Source: Schauerella fraxinea (GTDB lineage Bacteria; Pseudomonadota; Gammaproteobacteria; Burkholderiales; Burkholderiaceae_B). Taken from it: 64,000 nt of DNA. Below, piece after piece: positions 1 to 9,706 of this stretch (the stretch's first letter is position 1; every line of letters starts with the position of its first letter). The stretch covers positions 186,001 through 250,000 of the forward strand of contig JAVDKL010000001.1 in assembly GCA_030849965.1 (NCBI GenBank), written 5' to 3'. The position numbers and the translations under genes are program-made. The notes under the pieces are model-generated. The model searched no databases, was not told where the DNA came from, and saw nothing but the letters and a program-made list of their open reading frames with translations.

Positions 1-2553
1 GCAGTGAAAGGGCAGGAATTGACGGCGACCGTGATCGGCCCCACCCGTCTGCAAACGCCTGAGGAGTTCCGCAAGATCCTGGTCAAGGTCAATCCGGACG
101 GCTCGCAGGTACGCGTGGGCGACGTGGCGCGCGTGTCGCTGGGCAGCCAGAACTACTCGATCGACTCGTTCTATAACGGCGCCCCGGCGTCCGCACTGGC
201 CATCAAGTTGGCCACGGGCGCCAACGCGTTGGACACGGCCGAGGCGGTTCGCGCCACGGTTGACGGCCTGAAGCCTTATTTCCCGCCGGGCCTGGACGTG
301 GTGTACCCGTTCGACACGACGCCGTTCGTGAAGCTGTCGATCGAGGGCGTGATCCACACGCTGATCGAAGCCATCGTGCTCGTGTTCCTGGTGATGTATC
401 TGTTCTTGCAGAACATCCGCGCAACGCTGATTCCAACCATGGCGGTGCCGGTGGTGCTGCTGGGGGTGTTCGGTGTGCTGGCCGCCTTTGGCTACTCGAT
501 TAACACGCTCACCATGTTCGGGTTGGTGCTCGCCATCGGGCTATTGGTCGACGATGCCATCGTGGTGGTGGAAAACGTCGAGCGGCTCATGGAAGAGGAG
601 GGGCTCACGCCAAAGCAGGCAACCAAGAAGTCCATGACCCAGATTACCGGCGCGCTGATCGGTATCGGCATGGTGCTGTCGGCGGTGTTCCTGCCGATGG
701 CGTTCTTCGGCGGCTCCACCGGTGTGATCTACCGTCAGTTCTCGATCACGATCGTGGCCTCCATGGTGCTGTCGGTCGGCGTGGCCATTATCTTTACGCC
801 GGCGTTGTGCGCCACCATTCTCAAGCCCATCAAGAAAGGGCATAGCGAAAGCAAGAAGGGCTTTTTCGGCTGGTTCAACCGCAAGTTCGACCGCGCGAGC
901 CACGGCTACGCGAACAACGTGTCGCGCGGCCTCGGTCGTCCGAAGCGTTTGATGCTGATCTATCTGGTGTTGCTGGTCGCAATGGCCTGGGTGTTCTTGC
1001 GCTTGCCCACGGGCTTCCTGCCGGATGAAGATCAGGGGATTCTGTTCGTTCAGGTGCAAACGCCGTCGGGCTCGACCGCTGAGCGCACCAAGGAGTCGAT
1101 CGATAAGGCGACAGCCTATTTGTTGAACGAGCAAAAGGACGCCGTGGATTCGGTGCTGGCGATCAACGGCTTCAGCTTCGGCGGCCGGGGTCAAAACTCC
1201 GCCATTATGTTCGTCAAACTCAAGGATTGGTCGCTGCGCAAGGATTCGGCATTGCAGGCCGGTGCCGTCGCCGGTGCCGCGTCGGGCTACTTCGCGCAAA
1301 ACATCCGCGATGCGCAAATCTTCGCGTTTGCACCGCCCGCGGTGCTTGAACTGGGTAACGCCAACGGTTTCGACCTGCAATTGATCGATCGTGCCAACGT
1401 GGGGCCGGAGGCCTTGCTGGCGGCGCGCAATCAATTGCTCGGCATGGCCGCGCAAAGCAAAACGTTGGTGCGCGTGCGTCCCAACGGCGTGGAAGATTCG
1501 GCGCAGTACGAGATCGCGATCGATCGTGAGAAGGCATCCGTGCTGGGCGTGTCGATTTCCGAGATCAACAGCACGTTGTCCACGGCATGGGGTTCGTCGT
1601 ACGTCAACGACTTCATTGACCGCGGTCGTGTGAAGCGCGTGTACATCCAGGGCGAAGCCGATGCCCGGATGAATCCGGAGGATATCGATCGCTGGTATGT
1701 GCGCAACAGCGGGGGCGATATGGTGCCGTTCTCTGCCTTCGCCACGGGCAAGTGGACGTTCGGGCCGCAAAAGCTCGACCGCTACAACGGCTCTGCCTCC
1801 TACAACATCCAGGGCGAAGCTGCTCCGGGATCGAGTTCGGGCGCGGCCATGGTCGAGATGGAGCAGTTGATGTCCAAGCTGCCCGCAGGCGTGGGCTACG
1901 AGTGGACGGGTCTGTCGTACGAAGAACGATTGTCCGGCTCACAGGCGCCGATGCTCTACGCGATTTCGTTGATCGTGGTGTTCCTGTGCTTGGCGGCACT
2001 GTATGAAAGCTGGTCGATTCCGACAGCCGTCATGATGGTGGTGCCGCTGGGGATCATCGGCGCAGTGGTGGCGACACTATTGCGCGGCATGTCCAACGAC
2101 GTTTATTTCCAGGTGGGGTTGCTGACAACCATCGGCCTTGCCGCGAAGAACGCGATTCTGATTGTGGAATTCGCGAAGGAGCATTGGGAGCAGGGCGCAA
2201 GTCTGAAAGAGGCCGCGGTGCATGCGGCACGTCAACGTCTGCGTCCGATTTTGATGACTTCGCTGGCGTTTACGCTGGGCGTGGTGCCGCTGGCCATTTC
2301 GACCGGCGCGGGTTCAGGTAGCCAGAATGCCATCGGTACTGGCGTGATCGGCGGTATGCTGTCCGCCACCTTCCTGGCCATCTTCTTCGTGCCGGCGTTC
2401 TTCGTGATCATGCTGTCACTCTTCAAGGTGAAGCGTTTGAGCGAAAACCAGGATAAGCATCTGAAGCAGGATGACGACGAGGATAATGAAGACGCACCTG
2501 CCGAGCATGGCAAGAGCGATCGCCAGAATGGCGAGCAGGAACCAAAGCAATGA
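1..2553 (+). CDS. RND multidrug efflux pump, inner-membrane subunit (AcrB/MexB family), 5'-truncated by window edge
   Basis: Proton-driven inner-membrane component of a tripartite drug efflux pump (HAE1 family). The reading frame is open at base 1. The segment [15 protein letters not shown] aligns to about residue 225 of AcrB, so roughly 220 residues lie upstream, outside the window. The visible 850 residues contain the proton-relay Asp pair in [15 protein letters not shown] (codons at 550-555) and the matching Lys in [30 protein letters not shown] and [16 protein letters not shown] are also typical of AcrB/MexB. The C-terminal tail is long, charged and Asp/Glu/Lys-rich (about 50 residues). 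The stop overlaps the next gene's start (ATGA), so pump and outer-membrane channel are translationally coupled. The membrane fusion protein gene is presumably upstream. Family assignment is very secure; substrates cannot be read from sequence. Confidence 0.97.
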   Translation, partial: AVKGQELTATVIGPTRLQTPEEFRKILVKVNPDGSQVRVGDVARVSLGSQNYSIDSFYNGAPASALAIKLATGANALDTAEAVRATVDGLKPYFPPGLDVVYPFDTTPFVKLSIEGVIHTLIEAIVLVFLVMYLFLQNIRATLIPTMAVPVVLLGVFGVLAAFGYSINTLTMFGLVLAIGLLVDDAIVVVENVERLMEEEGLTPKQATKKSMTQITGALIGIGMVLSAVFLPMAFFGGSTGVIYRQFSITIVASMVLSVGVAIIFTPALCATILKPIKKGHSESKKGFFGWFNRKFDRASHGYANNVSRGLGRPKRLMLIYLVLLVAMAWVFLRLPTGFLPDEDQGILFVQVQTPSGSTAERTKESIDKATAYLLNEQKDAVDSVLAINGFSFGGRGQNSAIMFVKLKDWSLRKDSALQAGAVAGAASGYFAQNIRDAQIFAFAPPAVLELGNANGFDLQLIDRANVGPEALLAARNQLLGMAAQSKTLVRVRPNGVEDSAQYEIAIDREKASVLGVSISEINSTLSTAWGSSYVNDFIDRGRVKRVYIQGEADARMNPEDIDRWYVRNSGGDMVPFSAFATGKWTFGPQKLDRYNGSASYNIQGEAAPGSSSGAAMVEMEQLMSKLPAGVGYEWTGLSYEERLSGSQAPMLYAISLIVVFLCLAALYESWSIPTAVMMVVPLGIIGAVVATLLRGMSNDVYFQVGLLTTIGLAAKNAILIVEFAKEHWEQGASLKEAAVHAARQRLRPILMTSLAFTLGVVPLAISTGAGSGSQNAIGTGVIGGMLSATFLAIFFVPAFFVIMLSLFKVKRLSENQDKHLKQDDDEDNEDAPAEHGKSDRQNGEQEPKQ

Positions 2554-4169
2554 GAATGTCATCGATGAGAACATTGTGGACCGCCTCGCTGGCGGTAACC
2601 CTGGCCGGGTGCTCCCTGGCGCCGACCTATGAGCGTCCGGCGGCGCCGGTGTCGGGCACGTACCCCACGGGCCCGGCCTATGGCTCGCCCGATCAAAGCA
2701 ACGCCCGTCCGGATGGTGTGGCGACGGCCGATATCGGTTGGCGTGAATTCTTCACCGATCCGCTGCTGCAGCAGTTGATCGAGATGTCGTTGGCCAATAA
2801 CCGCGATCTGCGCATTGCCGCACTCAATGTCGAGTCGGCCCAGGCGCAATACCGCATCGAGCGCGCCAATCTGTTCCCCAGTGTTGGGGTGGGTGGGCAG
2901 GCCAATATCCAGCGCACGCCTGGCGATCTGTCGATTTCGGGCAGTCCGAGCACGAGCCGCACCTATAGCGTGGGCGCGTCATTTTCGGATTGGGAACTCG
3001 ATCTGTTTGGCCGGATTCGCAGCTTGAGCGATGCGGCCTTGCAAGAGTATTTTGGCCTGGAAGATACGCGCGAAGCGACACAACTGTCGCTGATCGCCGA
3101 GCTCGCCAACGCCTATATGACGTTCCGTGCCGACCAGGAGCTGCTCGCGCTCACCGAAGAAACGCTGGCCACGCAAAAGCAATCGTACGATCTGACCCTC
3201 CAGGGTTACGACGGCGGTGTGAATACGGCACTGGACTTGAGCCAGGCCGAGGTCTCGGTGCGCACGGCAGAGCGCAACTACGCGCTCTATACCCGGCAGG
3301 TCGCCAACGATCGCAATGCCCTGGTGCTGCTGCTGGGGCAGCCGCTGGACGACAACATGGAGCGTGCGCTCCAGCAGGCCAATCGTCTGGACGACAACGC
3401 CTTGCCGACGGCACTGCCGGCCGGCTTGCCGTCGGATCTGCTCACCCGTCGTCCGGATGTGCGCGCGGCGGAGCATCAATTGATGAGCGCCAACGCAAAC
3501 ATCGGCGCCGCGCGGGCCGCCTTCTTCCCGCGCATCGGCTTGACCGCCAGCGGCGGCACGTCGAGCTCCAGTCTGGATGGCTTGTTCAAGGCCGGCTCGG
3601 GCACCTGGGCGTTCAGCCCGTTGATCTCGGTACCGATCTTTGCGGGCGGCCAGTTGCGCGCCAGCCTGGACGTGGCCGAAATTCAGAAAGACGCACGAAT
3701 TGCCCAGTACGAACGCACCATTCAAACGGGCTTTCGCGAAGTGGCGGATGCCTTGGCTGGCCGTGGCACGCTCGACCAACAGATCCGCTCGCAAGAGCAA
3801 CTGGTGGCAGCCACGCAGCGCGCGTATGACGTGTCGGATCAATTGTTCCGCGGCGGCATCAGCAATTACCTGACGCTGCTGGATTCGCAACGTTCGTTGT
3901 ATGACGCGCAACAAACGCTCGTCACGACGCGCCTGTCCCGGATCAGCAACCTGATCACGCTGTACAAGGTGTTGGGCGGTGGTTGGACCGAACGCACACC
4001 GGCATCGGCTGCTGCACCGGGCGCGGCTGCGGCCGGCACGGCAGCTCCCGGCACGGTAACGACGTCGGCGACACCGGCTCGGCGTCCGGCGGGATCGGCT
4101 TCGTCGTCCTACATGCGCCCGCAACCGGGCACGGTCACGCGCGTGCAGCAGCCGAGCTCAAACCGTTGA
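2550..4169 (+). CDS. Outer-membrane efflux channel lipoprotein, OprM/NodT family
   Basis: Outer-membrane factor that completes the RND pump encoded just upstream. The 539-residue protein begins with a lipoprotein signal ending in the lipobox LAGC (Cys about residue 21), followed by two outer-membrane efflux (TolC-like) repeats. [40 protein letters not shown] and the terminal LYKVLGGGW are classic for OprM. The ATG at 2550 overlaps the pump stop TGA by 2 bases; in-frame ATGs at 2556 and 2565 are alternatives. Odd feature: about 60 residues of Ala/Pro/Thr/Ser-rich sequence follow the usual C-terminal GGGW, a low-complexity periplasmic tail not found in OprM itself. Function is secure by family and context; the tail's role is unknown. 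Confidence 0.95.
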   Translation: MRMSSMRTLWTASLAVTLAGCSLAPTYERPAAPVSGTYPTGPAYGSPDQSNARPDGVATADIGWREFFTDPLLQQLIEMSLANNRDLRIAALNVESAQAQYRIERANLFPSVGVGGQANIQRTPGDLSISGSPSTSRTYSVGASFSDWELDLFGRIRSLSDAALQEYFGLEDTREATQLSLIAELANAYMTFRADQELLALTEETLATQKQSYDLTLQGYDGGVNTALDLSQAEVSVRTAERNYALYTRQVANDRNALVLLLGQPLDDNMERALQQANRLDDNALPTALPAGLPSDLLTRRPDVRAAEHQLMSANANIGAARAAFFPRIGLTASGGTSSSSLDGLFKAGSGTWAFSPLISVPIFAGGQLRASLDVAEIQKDARIAQYERTIQTGFREVADALAGRGTLDQQIRSQEQLVAATQRAYDVSDQLFRGGISNYLTLLDSQRSLYDAQQTLVTTRLSRISNLITLYKVLGGGWTERTPASAAAPGAAAAGTAAPGTVTTSATPARRPAGSASSSYMRPQPGTVTRVQQPSSNR

Positions 4170-4208
4170 TCGATTCCTGACCGCGACCCACGTCGCGTTC
4201 AAAAAAAT

Positions 4209-4244
4209 GCCGCGTGGGCTTGAACAGCCACGCGGCGTTTTTTT
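4209..4244. terminator. Bidirectional intrinsic terminator
   Basis: A 9-bp stem (GCCGCGTGG at 4209-4217 pairing with CCACGCGGC at 4228-4236) is followed by seven T residues on the plus strand. It is preceded by seven A residues, which give a U-tract on the minus strand. It lies between the convergent efflux operon and rlmJ and can end both. Confidence 0.9.
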
Positions 4245-4332
4245 GGTTATCGCGCTTATCGCTGCGGCTTCAGCGCTGCGGTGTCGGCTGTTGATAGAGG
4301 GTTCACGAAGCGTCGTGGGGCAGGATCGGCGA

Positions 4333-5190
4333 TCAGCCGGCTTTGCCGCTCAACGTGTAGACCGCGCGCTCGTCCTGTGCCAGCAGCTTGGTCAACCAGG
4401 GCAGGGCCGTCTTGAGCTCGTCGTGCAGGGTATAGGGCGGGTTGACGATATACATGCCGCTACCATGCAGACCCAAACCATCGGGCGACGGCTTGCGCAC
4501 GCTCAACGTAGCGTGCACCCAGCTCTTGGCTTCGATCTTTTCGAGATGGCGGCCGATCTCGGACGATTCCAGGCGCTGCACCATCGGGTACCAGACGACG
4601 AACGTGCCCGTGGCAAATCGCTGCAGGCCTTCCTTTACGGCCAGATAGGCGCGACGGTAATCGCGCTTGTCCTCGTAAGACGGATCGATCATCACGACAC
4701 CGCGACGGGTGGGCGGGGGCATCATGGCCTTCAGGCCATCGAAGCCGTCGGTCGCGTAGATGGTGGTTTGACGGATGGCGCTGCGGCTTTCGCGCTCGAG
4801 GTTGGCCAGCAGTACTTCGGATTCGGTGGGGTGGAGCTCGAACAAACGCAGCCGGTCGTGATCGCGCAGGCTATGCAAGGCATACCAGGGCGAACCGGGG
4901 TAGTGGCGCAATCCTTCGCCACGATTGACCGCGCGCAGGCGCGCGATATAGGCGGCAAAAAGCGGCGGCAGATCGTCGCGGTTCCAGAGGCGCATCACCC
5001 CGTCGGCGAATTCGGCGTTTTTTTCGGCCCAATCGCTATCGAGTGTGTAGCGCCCGGCGCCCGCATGGGTGTCGACCACCCAGTACGGCGCGTCCTTGCG
5101 GTTCATATAGTCGAGGATATGAACCCAAATGGCGTGTTTGAGAACGTCGGCATGATTGCCGGCATGAAAGGCGTGGCGGTAACTAAACAT
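4333..5190 (-). CDS. rlmJ: 23S rRNA (adenine2030-N6)-methyltransferase RlmJ
   Basis: SAM-dependent methyltransferase that makes m6A2030 in 23S rRNA (YhiR/RlmJ family). The 285-residue protein matches E. coli RlmJ throughout: the start FSYRHAFHAGNHADVLKH, motif I DTHAGAGRY, LRHYPGSPW, RFATGTFVVWYPMV and the C-terminal GSGMYIVNPPYTL. Length is normal (E. coli about 280). The amino-methyltransferase motif IV reads DPSY rather than DPPY as in E. coli; Pro to Ser at this position is a tolerated variant in some members, so activity is likely kept. The gene is convergent with the efflux operon and lies just downstream of ugpQ on the same strand (16-base gap). Confidence 0.94.
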   Translation of the reverse strand: MFSYRHAFHAGNHADVLKHAIWVHILDYMNRKDAPYWVVDTHAGAGRYTLDSDWAEKNAEFADGVMRLWNRDDLPPLFAAYIARLRAVNRGEGLRHYPGSPWYALHSLRDHDRLRLFELHPTESEVLLANLERESRSAIRQTTIYATDGFDGLKAMMPPPTRRGVVMIDPSYEDKRDYRRAYLAVKEGLQRFATGTFVVWYPMVQRLESSEIGRHLEKIEAKSWVHATLSVRKPSPDGLGLHGSGMYIVNPPYTLHDELKTALPWLTKLLAQDERAVYTLSGKAG

Positions 5191-5206
5191 GCGTGCAGTC
5201 TACCCG

Positions 5207-5962
5207 TCAACGACCGGCCACGTCGCGCATGGCGACCAGCTCATCGGTAAAAATCCCGTCCATGCCCCATTCGCGCAACTGTTTTGCGCGTGCCACGTCG
5301 TTCACCGTGTAGGCAGCCATTCGATAGCCTGCACCGTGCACCGCGGCGATCAGCTCTGGCGTCGCGCGTTTTTGATTGATATTCAGCGCCACGCAATCGT
5401 ATTTCACCATGCGATCGCGCCAATCGGCCGCGGGCTCCGAGAGCAGCAGGGCGCGCGGCAATTCGGGCGCGGCCGCATGCGCGGCGGCCAGCGCCACCTC
5501 GGAAAATGACGACAGCAACGGCGGCACGCTTGCGTTCGCCCACAACGCCCGGCAGGCTAATGCGACGGCGGTGCCGGTGGCGGCTTCGTGCCCAAGCGAC
5601 GGCTTGATCTCGACATTGCTGGCGATGCCGTTGGCAAGCAGAAACTGCACCACGGCTTCGAACGTCGGGACGCGTTCACCGGCAAATTCGGGCGAGTGCC
5701 AGCTGCCGGCGTCGAGTTGCGACAATTCGGCATACGTCATGTCGGCGACGCGACCCTGGCCATTGGTGCAGCGATCCACGGTGTCGTCATGCATCAGCAC
5801 CAGAATATTGTCCCGGGTGAGTTTGACGTCGTATTCGACGAAGGTATAGCCGTGGCTTGCGCCCAGGCGCATCGCGGCCAGCGTATTTTCGGGCGCGTGA
5901 CGCCCGCCGCCACGGTGTGCGATGAGGGCGGGATAAGGCCAGTCGAATGCGGGTGTGGACAT
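5207..5962 (-). CDS. ugpQ: Glycerophosphodiester phosphodiesterase (UgpQ-like, cytoplasmic)
   Basis: Hydrolyses glycerophosphodiesters to glycerol-3-phosphate plus an alcohol. The GDPD fold is clear: LIAHRGGGRHAPENT, then EYDVKLTRDN, LMHDDTVDRCTNG and VEIKP hold the usual metal ligands and catalytic His/Glu residues. From the ATG at 5962 the protein is 251 residues, close to E. coli UgpQ (247), and has no signal peptide, so it is cytosolic. That start has AGGA 9 bases upstream; the in-frame ATG at 5971 would sit directly on the AGGA and is rejected. The ugpBAEC importer that would supply its substrate lies about 50 kb away in this window, so the usual ugp operon is split. Confidence 0.92.
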   Translation of the reverse strand: MSTPAFDWPYPALIAHRGGGRHAPENTLAAMRLGASHGYTFVEYDVKLTRDNILVLMHDDTVDRCTNGQGRVADMTYAELSQLDAGSWHSPEFAGERVPTFEAVVQFLLANGIASNVEIKPSLGHEAATGTAVALACRALWANASVPPLLSSFSEVALAAAHAAAPELPRALLLSEPAADWRDRMVKYDCVALNINQKRATPELIAAVHGAGYRMAAYTVNDVARAKQLREWGMDGIFTDELVAMRDVAGR

Positions 5963-6137
5963 GCGGGTCATTCCTGTTGAGAGATGAGCGGAGCGAACAG
6001 TCGAAAATGGTAAACTGCCCCGGCTAAACGGTTCACACCGGTACGGGGACGAGGCGGATACGATTCGGGGTTCGCCTTTTTTTATGCGCTTTATTGCCGC
6101 GCGGGGTTCAGTCAACGCGTGGGATCAGGGACTTCAA

Positions 6138-8102
6138 TTGTTCGATTTTATTCGCAACCACCGACGTTGGATGCAAGTCATCCTGTTGGTCTTGATCGTG
6201 CCGTCCTTTTTCCTGGTCGGGATTCAGGGTTATGACAGCTTCGTCAACAAGGCGCCGGATATGGCGGTTGTGGGCGAGTCGGCCATCAGCCAGGCCGATT
6301 TCGACGCCATGCGCCGCGACCGGCTCGAACGCCTGCGCCAGAGCATGCGCGAGCGTTTCGACGCCGCCCGCCTGGACACGCCGGCAAGCCGTCAGGCCTT
6401 GCTCGACCAGATGATCGACCAGCGTCTGCTGGCAGCTGTCGCGATCGACAACCGTTTCTCGGTGTCGGACGAAACGCTGCGCAACACGATCGCGTCCATT
6501 CCCGCCGTGCAGGACGATGGTCGCTTTTCGCCCGAACTGTACCGTCAGGTACTGGCCTCGCAAGGCATGTCGCCGGCCCAATTCGAAGCCGGATTGCGCC
6601 GCGATCTGGCCGTGGCGCGTGTGATCGAACCCGTCGGCCAGTCGGCCCGCGTACCCACTACCGTGGCCAATAGCGTCGACAGCGCGCTCACGCAAACGCG
6701 ATCGGTGCAAACGCGCCGTTTCGACGCTGCCGCGTATCGCGACCGCGTGACGGTGTCCGATCAGGACATCAAAGCCTGGTACGACGCCAACCAGCAAGCC
6801 TTGCAGATCCCCGAGAACGCCTCGGTGCGCTATGTGGTGCTGGACGAGGCGGCCGCGACCACCGGTGTCGAGGTCAAGGATGCCGACATCGCCACGTACT
6901 ACAAGCAAAATCAAAACCGTTTCGGTCAGCCTGAACGCCGCCGTGCCAGCCACATTCTGATCCAGGTGCCGGCAGGCGCCTCGGCCGACGTGCGCAAGAC
7001 GGCGCAAGGCAAGGCCGCGGCACTGGCCGCGCAGGCCGCATCCAACCCCGCCGGTTTCGCCGAGCTGGCACGCCAGAATTCGCAAGACGCGGGCTCGGCC
7101 GCCAATGGTGGCGATCTCGGTTGGATCGTGAAGGGCGTGTTCCCGCCGGCCCTGGATTCGGCCATCAACAGCCTTGCCGCCGATCAGGTGTCGGGTGTGG
7201 TCGAAAGCCCGTCCGGTTATCACGTGCTGAAAGTCACGGCCGTCGAAGCGCCCACGATCAAGCCGTTGGCCGACGTGCGCGATACCATCGTGGCCGAGAT
7301 CAAGCAGCAGGAAGGCGCCAAGCGCTTTGCTGAAATGGCCACCACGCTGACCAAGCAAGTGAACGATCAGCGCGATTCGCTCGAGCCGGCCGCTGAAGCT
7401 GCCGGTTTGAAGGTGCGCACCGCCACGGGTGTCACGCGCGATGGCTTGTTGCAGGCCGAACAGGCTGGTGCGGGCGCCGCCTCGGCCAGTCGCGATGCCG
7501 ATATCCTGAGCAGCCCGCGCGTACGCGAAGCGTTGTTCTCCAATGAAGTGCTGCGCGAGAAATTCAACTCGGGCGTGATCGAATTGGCCGCAAACAAGAT
7601 GGTTGTGGTGCGGCTCGATGCGCTGAAGCCCGCTCAAGTGCCGCCGCTCGCCAGCGTGACCGACCGCGTGCGCACGACGCTGCGCAACCAGAAAGCTGCC
7701 GAAGCGGCCAAGCAGGCGGGCGAAGCCGAGTTGGCGACGCTGCGCACAACGCCCGTGGTCACCGTGCCTGCAGGCTTCGGCCCCACGCAGATGGTGTCGC
7801 GCCGCGAAGCGGGCGACTTGTCGCAAAGCGTGCTGAATGCGGTTGTGCAGTTGCCCGTGACACCTGTCCCGGCCTATACGGGCGTGGCGGATGGTTCGGA
7901 TTACGTTGTGGTCCGTCTCGAGTCCGTCAGCGCCGGCAAGCCGGACGCGCAGGCCCAGGCGATGCTCACCCAGCAATTGAACGATGCCTGGGCGCAAGCC
8001 GAAGATGCGGCAGTGATCCGTATGCTGCGCGAGCAGTACAAGGTAAAGGTCACCCCGGAAGCCGAACGCATCATCAAGGGTGAAGCGACGGCCGAAGGCT
8101 GA
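6138..8102 (+). CDS. ppiD: Periplasmic folding chaperone PpiD (SurA_N and parvulin domains)
   Basis: Membrane-anchored periplasmic chaperone at the exit of the Sec translocon. A short cytoplasmic N-terminus (MFDFIRNHRRWMQ) precedes one membrane segment (about residues 13-31). A SurA_N-type helical chaperone region follows, then one parvulin domain (about residues 267-367: RRRASHILIQ, GGDLGWIVKGVFPPALD, SGYHVLKV) and a long C-terminal region. I choose the TTG start at 6138 because AGGGA lies 6 bases upstream and the product then begins with the MFDFIR seen in other PpiD proteins; the ATG at 6084 would add an unlikely 18-residue leader. Length 654 (E. coli 623). Parvulin domains of PpiD are often inactive; activity cannot be judged here. 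Confidence 0.93.
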   Translation: MFDFIRNHRRWMQVILLVLIVPSFFLVGIQGYDSFVNKAPDMAVVGESAISQADFDAMRRDRLERLRQSMRERFDAARLDTPASRQALLDQMIDQRLLAAVAIDNRFSVSDETLRNTIASIPAVQDDGRFSPELYRQVLASQGMSPAQFEAGLRRDLAVARVIEPVGQSARVPTTVANSVDSALTQTRSVQTRRFDAAAYRDRVTVSDQDIKAWYDANQQALQIPENASVRYVVLDEAAATTGVEVKDADIATYYKQNQNRFGQPERRRASHILIQVPAGASADVRKTAQGKAAALAAQAASNPAGFAELARQNSQDAGSAANGGDLGWIVKGVFPPALDSAINSLAADQVSGVVESPSGYHVLKVTAVEAPTIKPLADVRDTIVAEIKQQEGAKRFAEMATTLTKQVNDQRDSLEPAAEAAGLKVRTATGVTRDGLLQAEQAGAGAASASRDADILSSPRVREALFSNEVLREKFNSGVIELAANKMVVVRLDALKPAQVPPLASVTDRVRTTLRNQKAAEAAKQAGEAELATLRTTPVVTVPAGFGPTQMVSRREAGDLSQSVLNAVVQLPVTPVPAYTGVADGSDYVVVRLESVSAGKPDAQAQAMLTQQLNDAWAQAEDAAVIRMLREQYKVKVTPEAERIIKGEATAEG

Positions 8103-8131
8103 TTGCCGCGTCACCCGCGCATTACGTAAAA

Positions 8132-8160
8132 AACGCTTCGTCATTCGAAGCGTTTTTTTT
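8132..8160. terminator. Intrinsic terminator after ppiD
   Basis: A 9-bp stem (AACGCTTCG at 8132-8140 with CGAAGCGTT at 8146-8154), 5-base loop and a run of T to 8160. A-rich sequence on the left makes it usable also by the convergent HxlR gene. Confidence 0.9.
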
Positions 8161-8172
8161 GCTCGTCACCTT

Positions 8173-8583
8173 TTACTCGTCGTCCGCTTCCGCGTCGCCA
8201 AAGCGTTCGCGCGCCGCACGAAATCCGTCGGCATTCTCGATCACCCACATCCACAGTGGGATCATTTGGGTCAGCAGCCCGTAGCCAAGTGGGGACAACT
8301 CATACTCGACGCGCGGTGGCATCTCGCGATAATCATGGCGGATCACCAAGCCGTCGCGTTCCAGTTGTCGCAGCGTGCGTGTCAGCATGCGTTGCGTGAC
8401 ACCCGACATGCGCCGGCCGATCTCGGCATGCCGCAACTTTCCCGCGACGCCCAGTGTGTGCACGATCCCGAGTGACCAGCGATTGCCGGCGTGCGTAAGC
8501 ACGTCGCGTTTGAGGCCATCGTCGTCGGCACTCAGCGCGTCGCATGCGGCTTGCGAATGTTCGATCAGCGTTTTATCGATCAA
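8173..8583 (-). CDS. HxlR-family winged-helix transcriptional regulator
   Basis: A 136-residue DNA-binding protein with the HxlR winged helix: NRWSLGIVHTL (helix 1), LRHAEIGRRMSGVTQRMLTRTLRQLERDGLVIR (recognition helix and start of wing) and YREMPPRVEYELSPLGYGL. HxlR proteins often sense electrophiles, aldehydes or quinones and control a divergent oxidoreductase. The NmrA-like reductase gene here diverges from it with a 93-base gap, fitting that pattern. No convincing palindromic operator was found in the gap. The classical N-terminal redox Cys is not obvious: the only Cys (AACDAL, about residue 14) sits a few residues earlier than in YodB/HypR-type proteins. Confidence 0.9.
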   Translation of the reverse strand: MIDKTLIEHSQAACDALSADDDGLKRDVLTHAGNRWSLGIVHTLGVAGKLRHAEIGRRMSGVTQRMLTRTLRQLERDGLVIRHDYREMPPRVEYELSPLGYGLLTQMIPLWMWVIENADGFRAARERFGDAEADDE

Positions 8584-8676
8584 GTTTGTGCTCCAGTATC
8601 ACGCGTGTGCCTTCTTTTCGCTCGCAACGAACCCTGACATGATGAAAGCCTGATAGTTTTTTCAACAGGATCTTGC

Positions 8677-9642
8677 GTGAAAAATCACACCCCGTCTTCA
8701 ATGAACAATATCTTGATTCTAGGTGCTGGCGAACTGGGCAATGCGGTTATCCGCGAAATGGCCAAGATGGCCGCATCTCACGCCGATACGCACATTACGG
8801 TGATGCTGCGTCCATCACCTACCGCCGCAGTCAACCCCGAAAAGAAGAAGACGATAGACGCGCTGCAAGCGCTTGGCGTCTCCGTGTTGTCTGGCGACGT
8901 TGTCGCAGATTCGGTCGATGCGTTGGCGGCGCAGTTCAACGGCTTCGATACCATCGTCAGTTGTGTCGGCTTTTCCGCAGGCGCCGGCACACAGTTGAAA
9001 CTCGCTCAAGCCGCGCTTGCTTGCGGCGTCAAACGTTTTGTGCCGTGGCAATTCGGTGTGGACTACGACACGATCGGCAAAGGGAGCCCGCAGAATCTGT
9101 TCGATGAGCAGTTGGATGTTCGCGCGTTGCTGCGGGCACAATCCAGCACTGAATGGCTCATCATTTCCACCGGTATGTTCACAAGTTTTTTGTTCGAGCC
9201 GTCATTCGGCGTTGTCGATCTTGCGGCCAGTGTCGTGCATGCGCTTGGCAGTTGGGATACCGCAGTCACGGTCACGACGCCAGAAGACATCGGCTATCTC
9301 ACCGCGCGGATTCTGTTTGCGCAACCTGTCTTGAAAAATCAGGTGGTGTTTGTGGCTGGCGACACGCTGACGTATGCCGAGCTTGCGGATACGATCGATG
9401 CGCAGCTTGGACGGCGCGTAGAACGGGTGTCGTTATCGACGGCTCAGTTGGATGCGGACTTACAGGGCGCGCCCAACGATCAAATGAAGAAGTATCGCGC
9501 CGTATTCGCAGCCGGCAAAGGCGTTGCCTGGGAAAAAAGCGAGACCTTCAATGCCCGGCAGAAGATCGAGGTCACAACGGTTAAAGACTGGATCGAGAAC
9601 AATCTCGCCACGGCCGCGGCCCCGGTTATCGCGGACGCTTGA
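8677..9642 (+). CDS. NmrA-like / isoflavone-reductase-type NAD(P)-dependent oxidoreductase
   Basis: Atypical short-chain dehydrogenase of the NmrA/isoflavone reductase family. An N-terminal Rossmann fold with the nucleotide loop ILGAGELGNAV is followed by GFDTIVSCVGFSAG and KRFVPWQFGVDYD, where YD takes the place of the usual SDR catalytic pattern. A GTG start at 8677 is preceded by AGGA with 6-base spacing, whereas the in-frame ATG at 8701 has no ribosome site, so the 321-residue form is preferred. Divergent pairing with an HxlR regulator suggests induction by a small electrophile or aromatic compound. Substrate unknown; fungal-type 'aromatic alcohol reductase' annotations exist for this family but cannot be verified from sequence. 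Confidence 0.83.
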   Translation: MKNHTPSSMNNILILGAGELGNAVIREMAKMAASHADTHITVMLRPSPTAAVNPEKKKTIDALQALGVSVLSGDVVADSVDALAAQFNGFDTIVSCVGFSAGAGTQLKLAQAALACGVKRFVPWQFGVDYDTIGKGSPQNLFDEQLDVRALLRAQSSTEWLIISTGMFTSFLFEPSFGVVDLAASVVHALGSWDTAVTVTTPEDIGYLTARILFAQPVLKNQVVFVAGDTLTYAELADTIDAQLGRRVERVSLSTAQLDADLQGAPNDQMKKYRAVFAAGKGVAWEKSETFNARQKIEVTTVKDWIENNLATAAAPVIADA

Positions 9643-9706
9643 AAATCGAGGGTGCGGTGCCGCCGGCAATGTCGGCTACACACGGTTCGCATCGTCGATC
9701 TTTCCC

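Noticed and set aside
541-1770. 409-codon open frame on the minus strand inside the RND pump gene
   Set aside because: Mirror of the highly conserved pump frame; Arg/His/Gln-rich product without any family features. Such antisense frames are expected in GC-rich genes.
4669-4700. Loss of RlmJ catalytic motif
   Set aside because: DPSY instead of DPPY keeps the essential Asp, Pro and Tyr; a natural variant of amino-methyltransferase motif IV rather than inactivation.
6108-8144. 678-codon minus-strand frame opposite ppiD
   Set aside because: Antisense shadow of a clear PpiD gene; composition His/Arg/Gly-rich with no domain.
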